A stretch of 46,506 nt of DNA from Archaeoglobi archaeon (lineage in GTDB: Archaea > Halobacteriota > Archaeoglobi > Archaeoglobales > Archaeoglobaceae), in the NCBI GenBank assembly GCA_029259415.1, contig JAPDIW010000045.1, forward strand, positions 1-46,506, read 5' to 3'. Numbering within the stretch: position 1 is the stretch's first letter; every line of letters begins with the position of its first letter. Position numbers and translations under genes: made by a program. The notes beneath the pieces were generated by a model. It saw nothing but the letters and a program-made list of their open reading frames with translations, was not told the DNA's origin and made no database searches. This document shows, piece after piece, positions 41,701 to 46,506 of this stretch.

Positions 41701-42585
41701 ATGTGGAGGATTGAGCTGGAGAGCGAGGTGAACTGGGAGCTTAAGATGAAGTTCTTTCTGCTGCCGGAACTTCCAACTCCCGATGTTGTAGAGGGTAGCA
41801 TTTGGAGAAGGGCGATTGTGCTGGAGAACGAAGCATTTGCCGTTCTTGCTTATCCTGAGAGAGAGAAAGCGATAGCTGTTGAAGGGAACTTCACCAGTAA
41901 AGAGTGGAAAACGATCAGAGAGAAGCTTGTCGAGTACTTCGGCCTGCAAAATCCAGAGGAGCTTTACGAATTCATGGAGGGCGATGAGAAGCTGAAAATG
42001 CTCAAAGAGCGGTTTTACGGGTTTGGAAGGGCTGGTCTGATGTCGATGAGCGTTTTTGAGGGAATCGTCAAAGCTGTAATCCAGCAGCAGATTTCTTTTG
42101 TCGTTGCGGAGAAAATAGCTGCAAAAGTTGTCCAGAAATTTGGCGAAACTGTTGAGTGGAACGGTTTGAAGTTCTACAGCTTCCCCACTCAGAGGGCCAT
42201 ACTTAAGGCTGGAGTGGAGAGGTTGAGGGAGTGTGGGCTGAGCAGGAGGAAAGCCGAGCTAATTCTGGAGATTGCCAGGGAGGAGAGCCTTGAGGAGTTG
42301 AGGAAGGCAAGTGAGGATGAGGCGTATGAGTACCTCACGTCGTTCAAGGGCATTGGAAGGTGGACAGCAGAGCTGGTTCTGTCGATGGTACTGGGGAAGA
42401 ACGTTTTTCCTGCAGATGATCTGGGGGTGAGGAGGGCAGTTTCTAGGCTGTACTTCAACGGCGAGCTTCAGAGTGCTGATAAAGTCAGGGAGGTGGCGAG
42501 AAAGTTCGGAAGATATGCGAGAGACATACTGTTTTACCTCTTTCTCTACGACAGATTTTTTAGTAAAAAGTCAGAATTAATTTGA
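41701..42585 (+). CDS. alkA: DNA-3-methyladenine glycosylase AlkA
   Basis: Base-excision repair glycosylase removing alkylated purines, 294 aa from ATG 41701. HhH-GPD motif: [20 protein letters not shown] (helix-hairpin-helix) followed by [16 protein letters not shown], with the catalytic Asp in PADD. A family-specific N-terminal TBP-like domain (residues 1-90) precedes, and [20 protein letters not shown] lies in the core. The upstream open frame from 41629 overlaps gatB and is not the start. A TATA-like element at leaderless distance supports 41701. Confidence 0.92.
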   Translation: MWRIELESEVNWELKMKFFLLPELPTPDVVEGSIWRRAIVLENEAFAVLAYPEREKAIAVEGNFTSKEWKTIREKLVEYFGLQNPEELYEFMEGDEKLKMLKERFYGFGRAGLMSMSVFEGIVKAVIQQQISFVVAEKIAAKVVQKFGETVEWNGLKFYSFPTQRAILKAGVERLRECGLSRRKAELILEIAREESLEELRKASEDEAYEYLTSFKGIGRWTAELVLSMVLGKNVFPADDLGVRRAVSRLYFNGELQSADKVREVARKFGRYARDILFYLFLYDRFFSKKSELI

Positions 42586-43139
42586 TGTTCCCCGAAATTG
42601 AGGAAATCAGAAGGAAGAGAAAGAAGCTTGGGGTAAGTCAGAAAAAGCTCGCCGAGCTTGTAGGGGTGAGTCAGCCTTTAATAGCGAGAATTGAGGCTGG
42701 AAAGTTCGATCCCAAGCTCTCTCTGGTTAAAAAGATTATGAGGGTTCTTGAAGAGATTGAAGGCGGGAGAGTTGAGGCGAGGGTTGTGATGAACTCTCCT
42801 GTTATCTCCGTCTTCCCGAATGACTCATTGAAGAGAGTTGCGGAACTGATGATGGAAAAGGAGATATCCCAGATTCCGGTAATGGAAAACGATGAGCCGG
42901 TTGGCGGGATAACTGAGGCAGACATCGTAAAGGCAGTGCTGGAAAAGGGTTCGAGGGCAGAAAGCGTAAGGGTGAGGGAGATAATGGGAGAACCTTTCCC
43001 TTCAGTTGACCCAGAAGAAAGCGTTAATACAGTTTCTAAACTCCTGATGGAGCACCCCGCTGTTCTCGTTGTTGATAAGGGGAAGGTTGTTGGGATAATT
43101 ACGAAGCAGGATGTGATGAAGTTTCTGACTAGAAGCTAA
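42585..43139 (+). CDS. HTH (Xre-type) plus CBS-pair regulator
   Basis: DNA-binding protein of 184 aa. An N-terminal helix-turn-helix (KLGVSQKKLAELVGVSQPLI, residues 15-35) is followed by a pair of CBS domains (VISVFPNDSLKRVAELMMEK and PFPSVDPEESVNTVSKLLME). CBS pairs bind adenosyl ligands such as AMP, ATP or SAM, so this is a ligand-sensing regulator found in many euryarchaea. The ATG overlaps the TGA of alkA (TGATG), so it is coupled to that gene; energy- or SAM-dependent control of repair is speculation. Confidence 0.88.
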   Translation: MFPEIEEIRRKRKKLGVSQKKLAELVGVSQPLIARIEAGKFDPKLSLVKKIMRVLEEIEGGRVEARVVMNSPVISVFPNDSLKRVAELMMEKEISQIPVMENDEPVGGITEADIVKAVLEKGSRAESVRVREIMGEPFPSVDPEESVNTVSKLLMEHPAVLVVDKGKVVGIITKQDVMKFLTRS

Positions 43140-43203
43140 TTTTGGATTTATGAGGCATTGTAGGAAATATTACCTTCAAAAAATAAAAAAGAGAGAAGAA
43201 TAT

Positions 43204-43725
43204 TCAAGGCAATGCAATTCCGACAACGTTTGCGTAAGCCATTGCCAAGAAAATCCACGCATCTATGAATGAAAGAGCTCCGGCTACCTTGCCGAAGGTA
43301 TGGTTTCCTGTGTAATTTGCGAGTGACAGGAGCCACGTAACCAAAACTAGAAGCCCCAAGGCCGCGGCTAACGTCATGTGTCCAATCTGGAACGCAAATA
43401 ACGTAAATCCAAGGAAAAGGACACCCGTAAACCAGACCGCATGGTTTATAGCCATTCTGTTTGTTCCACCAAGTATTAAAGCAATACCGAGGAACCAGAG
43501 AAGCATTATGAATGCTGCTGCAACAGTTGCCCCAAATATGTCCCCTCCAAGTATCACAAACACCATTGCTATTGTTTCCATTATCGCTCCAGAGAACAGC
43601 ACGATACCGAAGTCCTTTGGCTCATTTTTCCCGATGCCCATCTCTACAAAGCCTATGACCAACAGCATCACGGCCGCTTCCCATAGAAGGGTGTTCATTG
43701 CCACATGCGCCAGGTTTTCCGACAT
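43204..43725 (-). CDS. GPR1/FUN34/YaaH-like (acetate) transporter
   Basis: Membrane protein of 173 aa with six hydrophobic segments, similar in size and C-terminal pattern (LLSLANYTGNHTFGKVAGAL, then AWIFLAMAYANVVG) to the YaaH/SatP acetate-succinate transporter family. The family's N-terminal NPAPLGL-type motif is not obvious, so an AmiS/UreI-type channel is the alternative. TATA-like TTTAAATATT on the minus strand (43747-43756), 25 bp from ATG 43725, predicts a leaderless monocistronic mRNA. Confidence 0.55.
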   Translation of the reverse strand: MSENLAHVAMNTLLWEAAVMLLVIGFVEMGIGKNEPKDFGIVLFSGAIMETIAMVFVILGGDIFGATVAAAFIMLLWFLGIALILGGTNRMAINHAVWFTGVLFLGFTLFAFQIGHMTLAAALGLLVLVTWLLSLANYTGNHTFGKVAGALSFIDAWIFLAMAYANVVGIALP

Positions 43726-43746
43726 GTATCGTAATTAACAATAATA

Positions 43747-43756
43747 ATATTTAAAA
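43747..43756 (-). promoter_or_regulatory. TATA box of the YaaH-like gene
   Basis: TTTAAATATT on the minus strand, centred 25-26 bp before ATG 43725. The 43757-43831 stretch up to the end of ccmB holds no gene. Confidence 0.5.
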
Positions 43757-43831
43757 CTTTCGAAACTAAAAAACATGTTATATCTAACCAATAAGAATGA
43801 TGAGGAATTTTTATTATTCAGACATTGGGGA

Positions 43832-44464
43832 CTAAACAACCCTATCAGCAGTAATCATTGACAGGCTCGAAATAATGCCTGTGTAGGCTACAACAAACAG
43901 GATTCTTTCGAAGTCAATAAAACCTTCAAGCGCAGCATTAACAATCATCACTGTTGAGTTGATGAGTGGAAAAATTACGGGAAAAAGCATAACCGGGAGG
44001 AGCATCTCTCTTGCCCTGGAATGAGAAAGCAGGGGGGATAGGGAGGTGATGGTGACTGATAAAGCACCATTGCAGATGGCGAAGGCAGTAAAGGCAAGGG
44101 CAAAGTTACCTTCAACATCGAAAAGAGCATAGCAGATAGGAAAGATGAATGTCTGGACGGCAAGCATGAGGAAGAGGTTGAAAACCATTTTTCCGGCAAT
44201 TATCTCCTGAGGGGTTAGAGGTGAGGCCTTCAGCCCCTCAATCGTGCCTGAATCGTATTCTCTGAGAAAAGACGCTGAGTAGCCGAGCATTCCGGTGAGA
44301 AAGAAAATGATGAGGAGGAGAGGGGAAAATATTCTTCCCGGCTCCGTAATTGATGCATTGAAAAGGAAAGCCGCAGTAAGGCTGAAGAGAAGCATTAAAC
44401 TTATGTTCGACTTGTTTTTTAACTCAAGTCTCAAATCCTTCTTTGCAAGCTCAAGAAACTTCAT
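43832..44464 (-). CDS. ccmB: Heme exporter permease CcmB-like
   Basis: Membrane permease of the cytochrome c maturation ABC transporter, 210 aa, six helices. KFLELAKKDLRLELKNKSNI is the cytosolic entry, followed by FLREYDSGTIEGLKASPLTP, the CcmB coupling loop, and ALSVTITSLSPLLSHSRARE. ATG 44464 lies inside the 3' end of ccmA and fits the family N-terminus; an 18-residue upstream extension of the frame is unlikely. With CcmA it exports or handles heme, or helps release holo-CcmE. Confidence 0.82.
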   Translation of the reverse strand: MKFLELAKKDLRLELKNKSNISLMLLFSLTAAFLFNASITEPGRIFSPLLLIIFFLTGMLGYSASFLREYDSGTIEGLKASPLTPQEIIAGKMVFNLFLMLAVQTFIFPICYALFDVEGNFALAFTAFAICNGALSVTITSLSPLLSHSRAREMLLPVMLFPVIFPLINSTVMIVNAALEGFIDFERILFVVAYTGIISSLSMITADRVV

Positions 44465-45104
44465 TGAGAACCTCCAATGCATCTTCAAAGCTATTTCCAC
44501 TGTAAACAAGCCTTCCATTTCTCAAAACTATAAATGTATCACAAATTTTTGCTTCCTCAAGATTGTGGGTTGTGAAAAGCAATGTTCCAGTAAAACTCTC
44601 AGCAACATCCAGAACCTTTTTTTTAACTGCTAAATCAAGTCCCGACGTTATCTCGTCGAGTATGAGCAATTCGGGGTCGTTTATAATGGCTTTTGCAAGT
44701 GAAACTCTCTGCAGATATCCTCTGGACAGCTCATTAACTTTGGTGTCAAGATAGTCCGAAAATCCAAACCTTTCCGCCAGCTCCTCTATTTTCCGCTGTT
44801 TTCCGTAAATTTTTGCGTAAAATTTGAGATTCTCCCTGACAGTGAGTTCACCGTACAGCATGGGGTTGTGGGTTGCTATGCCAATTCTTTTTCTTGCATC
44901 TGGAGATGTAGAGGGGTCTTTCCCAAAGACTTTCACCTCTCCCTCAGTTGGCCTGAGTATTCCCGCGATTACTTTGGCAAGTGTGGACTTGCCAGCACCG
45001 TTGTAACCTAATATGGCTACTTTTCCAGAATTTAACTCAAAATTTATGTCTTTCAACACACTTCTCCTTCCAAACCGCTTTGAAAGGCCTCTAACTTTAA
45101 TCAT
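44451..45104 (-). CDS. ccmA: Heme exporter ATPase CcmA-like
   Basis: ABC ATPase, 217 aa, the short CcmA type. Walker A GYNGAGKSTLAKVIAG, signature LSRGYLQRVSLAKA, Walker B LLILDEITSGLDL (Ile in place of the usual Pro), switch His in FTTHNLEEA. It starts 2 bp after hisB and overlaps ccmB by 14 bp, so the ABC exporter is read from the his transcript. Assignment to heme export depends on the CcmB partner; other small ABC exporters cannot be excluded. Confidence 0.82.
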   Translation of the reverse strand: MIKVRGLSKRFGRRSVLKDINFELNSGKVAILGYNGAGKSTLAKVIAGILRPTEGEVKVFGKDPSTSPDARKRIGIATHNPMLYGELTVRENLKFYAKIYGKQRKIEELAERFGFSDYLDTKVNELSRGYLQRVSLAKAIINDPELLILDEITSGLDLAVKKKVLDVAESFTGTLLFTTHNLEEAKICDTFIVLRNGRLVYSGNSFEDALEVLNEVS

Positions 45105-45106
45105 GG

Positions 45107-45646
45107 CTAGTCCAGAACACCCTTTGCACTTCTGTAGTCATTACCGCTCTTTTTTAAGGCTTTTTTCAGAGATATAGCTATTGCCTTGACAGCAGCCTCC
45201 ATTTTGTGGTGTGAGTTCTTTCCCTTAACGCTGAGGTAAACGTTAAGCCCCGCGTTTCTGCAGAGCGTGTCGAGAAAGTGCAGAAAATCCTCCTCTTTCA
45301 TCTCTCCATCTCCGAACTCCCCATCAACCACAAGCACACCTCTCCCGCTGAAGTCGAGACCGCAGATAGCAACAGCATCATCCATTGGAACTATCGCATC
45401 CCCGAACCTTTCCAAACCCTTTTTCTCCATCTCAGCCAGAGCTTTGCCGAGCACAATAGCAACATCCTCTATGATGTGATGCTCAAGGTCTCCTCTGGCC
45501 TTCACCTTCATCGCAATTCCGGAGTGCCTTGATAGTGTTTTCAGCATGTGGTCGAGAAATGGGATTGAGGTATCGACCTCAGTCTTTTCTGCACCGATGG
45601 TTACGACGACTTCAGTTTCTTCAGTTTTTCTGCTAAACTTTTTCAT
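45107..45646 (-). CDS. hisB: Imidazoleglycerol-phosphate dehydratase
   Basis: Histidine biosynthesis, dehydration of imidazole glycerol phosphate to imidazole acetol phosphate. It has 179 aa, single domain, with the two metal-binding repeats: PFLDHMLKTLSRHSG and DLEHHIIEDVAIVLGKAL in the first half, FLDTLCRNAGLNVYL and NSHHKMEAAVKAIA in the second (HHxxE twice). The start overlaps the 3' end of hisA by 14 bp, forming a hisA-hisB operon. Confidence 0.95.
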   Translation of the reverse strand: MKKFSRKTEETEVVVTIGAEKTEVDTSIPFLDHMLKTLSRHSGIAMKVKARGDLEHHIIEDVAIVLGKALAEMEKKGLERFGDAIVPMDDAVAICGLDFSGRGVLVVDGEFGDGEMKEEDFLHFLDTLCRNAGLNVYLSVKGKNSHHKMEAAVKAIAISLKKALKKSGNDYRSAKGVLD

Positions 45647-46349
45647 ACTCCACCTTTATTGCTTCCTCAAATTTAAGCTTTTTAGTGTACAAAGCTGAGC
45701 CAATTACAACTCCCGCCGCTCCAGCCCTTTTAACAAACCTGACGTCATCAATGCTCGTTATACCGCCAGCAACGTAAACGGGATTCCTTACAGCCTTGAC
45801 GACCTCTGCAATCTTTTCTCTCTCTATTCCCGAAACAAGACCCTCAACGTCGATGTTTGTGTAGAGGAAGGAGACTTTGAGGTCGTCGTAAATTTCTGCC
45901 AGCTGAATTGGAGTTAAGCTTGCAGTCTCTTTCCATCCTTTTACTGCAACTCTGCCTTTTTTCGAGTCTATGGCTATCATGACCCTTCTTTCCCAACTCT
46001 CTGCAAATTCTCTAACCTCATCCACTTTCTCCACCGCAATAGTGCCGAAAATAACCCTCTCCACACCCAGATCGAAAAGTCTCTCTGCAACCTTGAAATT
46101 CCTTATTCCCCCGCCAACCTGCACCTCTGCAAATGAGGCGATTTCTGCAATAATATCTTCATGCCTCATCCTTCCCTGAAAGGCACCGTCAAGGTCGATT
46201 ACATGGAGAACCTTCGCCCCCTTCTCCACCCATTTCTTTGCTACTTCTACTGGATTATCTGCCTCAAAAGTTACCTCATTTTCCTTTCCCTGTCTCAATC
46301 TCACAACTTTGCCATCCTTGAGGTCGACAGCGGGAATTACACGAAACAT
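45633..46349 (-). CDS. hisA: ProFAR isomerase HisA
   Basis: Phosphoribosylformimino-AICAR-P isomerase of histidine synthesis, a (beta-alpha)8 barrel of 238 aa. Two-fold repeat: VIPAVDLKDGKVVRLRQGK with catalytic Asp, VQVGGGIRNF phosphate site, TNIDVEGLVSGIEREKI with the second Asp, and VYVAGGITSIDDVRFVKRAG. A TTTTTTAATT element on the minus strand at about 46365-46374 gives a leaderless ATG at 46349. It heads the operon hisA-hisB-ccmA-ccmB. Confidence 0.95.
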   Translation of the reverse strand: MFRVIPAVDLKDGKVVRLRQGKENEVTFEADNPVEVAKKWVEKGAKVLHVIDLDGAFQGRMRHEDIIAEIASFAEVQVGGGIRNFKVAERLFDLGVERVIFGTIAVEKVDEVREFAESWERRVMIAIDSKKGRVAVKGWKETASLTPIQLAEIYDDLKVSFLYTNIDVEGLVSGIEREKIAEVVKAVRNPVYVAGGITSIDDVRFVKRAGAAGVVIGSALYTKKLKFEEAIKVEYEKV

Positions 46350-46394
46350 TGAGGAAAATAAACAAGAGGAATTAAAAAATTTGGCCCTGTTTCA

Positions 46395-46505
46395 TCATAC
46401 TTGGAATTTCACCTCCACCATATAACCCTTACCAACCAACTTCCCAATAAACGACTCATACCTCTCCCTCTCAGCATACCTTCTCAGCAGCAAATTCAGC
46501 AGATT
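46395..46505 (-). CDS. C-terminal end of an uncharacterised protein (partial)
   Basis: An open frame enters from the right edge and ends at a TGA at 46395-46397 (36 codons: NLLNLLLRRYAERERYES ... GKGYMVEVKFQV). Composition is protein-like and the alternative frames contain stops. The rest lies outside the window, so no family can be named. Confidence 0.5.
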   Translation of the reverse strand, partial: NLLNLLLRRYAERERYESFIGKLVGKGYMVEVKFQV

Positions 46506-46506
46506 T

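Noticed and set aside
41662-41949. Longer GatB with 96 extra N-terminal residues
   Set aside because: The extension lies antisense to the start of alkA, lacks GatB similarity, and the TATA position fits ATG 41661.
1-46506. CRISPR array, insertion sequence, rRNA or tRNA gene
   Set aside because: No regularly spaced repeats, transposase motifs with terminal repeats, or cloverleaf/rRNA sequence were recognised on either strand.

Overview
The window is archaeal and almost certainly from Archaeoglobus (A. fulgidus or a very close relative; this is inference). The grounds are a tetrahydromethanopterin formyltransferase (Ftr), two-domain Cdc48, RadB, archaeal Pth2, the CTP-dependent riboflavin kinase/regulator RbkR, DUF1102 surface proteins, archaeal AlkA and GatB. 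TATA boxes about 25 bp upstream of many start codons imply leaderless mRNAs. Genes are dense, mostly in short operons with ATGA/GTGA/TAATG overlaps.

Layout. 1-4.0 kb: two ACR3/bile-acid-symporter-like permeases around a UspA protein and a DUF169 protein, then a frameshifted iron-sulfur flavoprotein and a frameshifted SdpI-like protein. 4.1-7.9 kb: an ArsR-regulated operon with a perfect inverted-repeat operator, two half-size COG0701 permeases, a NapH/NosR-like membrane ferredoxin and a NosFY-like ABC exporter. 8.0-10.8 kb: an amino-acid permease fused to a nucleotidyltransferase domain, a broken prenyltransferase/cyclase-repeat fragment and two mini winged-helix genes. 10.8-15.2 kb: a six-gene surface-protein operon with three DUF1102 paralogues, a dedicated SipW-type signal peptidase, a fourth related secreted protein and a DUF5305 membrane protein. 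I read it as a candidate archaeal TasA/SipW-like surface fibre system, and it is the most interesting system here.

15.3-23.0 kb: thiE, a decayed histidine kinase, ftr, DUF5749-pth2, radB-larC (opposite strand) and cdc48. 23.0-29.0 kb: an enolase-superfamily remnant, a secreted orphan, then an acetolactate-synthase-like gene, a zinc alcohol dehydrogenase and an MFS transporter that are all frameshifted. 29.0-36.6 kb: two PAS histidine kinases, a MoaD-like protein plus radical-SAM pair, rbkR-ribB, DUF166 and a YhhQ-type transporter. 36.5-46.5 kb: hyp-metE-like-marC, gatB-GT2-surface protein, divergent alkA-HTH/CBS, a YaaH-like transporter, and hisA-hisB-ccmA-ccmB in one run.

Reading-frame damage is clustered (2.2-3.6, 9.7-10.0, 16.0-17.0 and 24.9-28.6 kb), while the housekeeping genes between are intact. 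This favours real decay of accessory genes, but single-base assembly errors cannot be excluded from the sequence alone.
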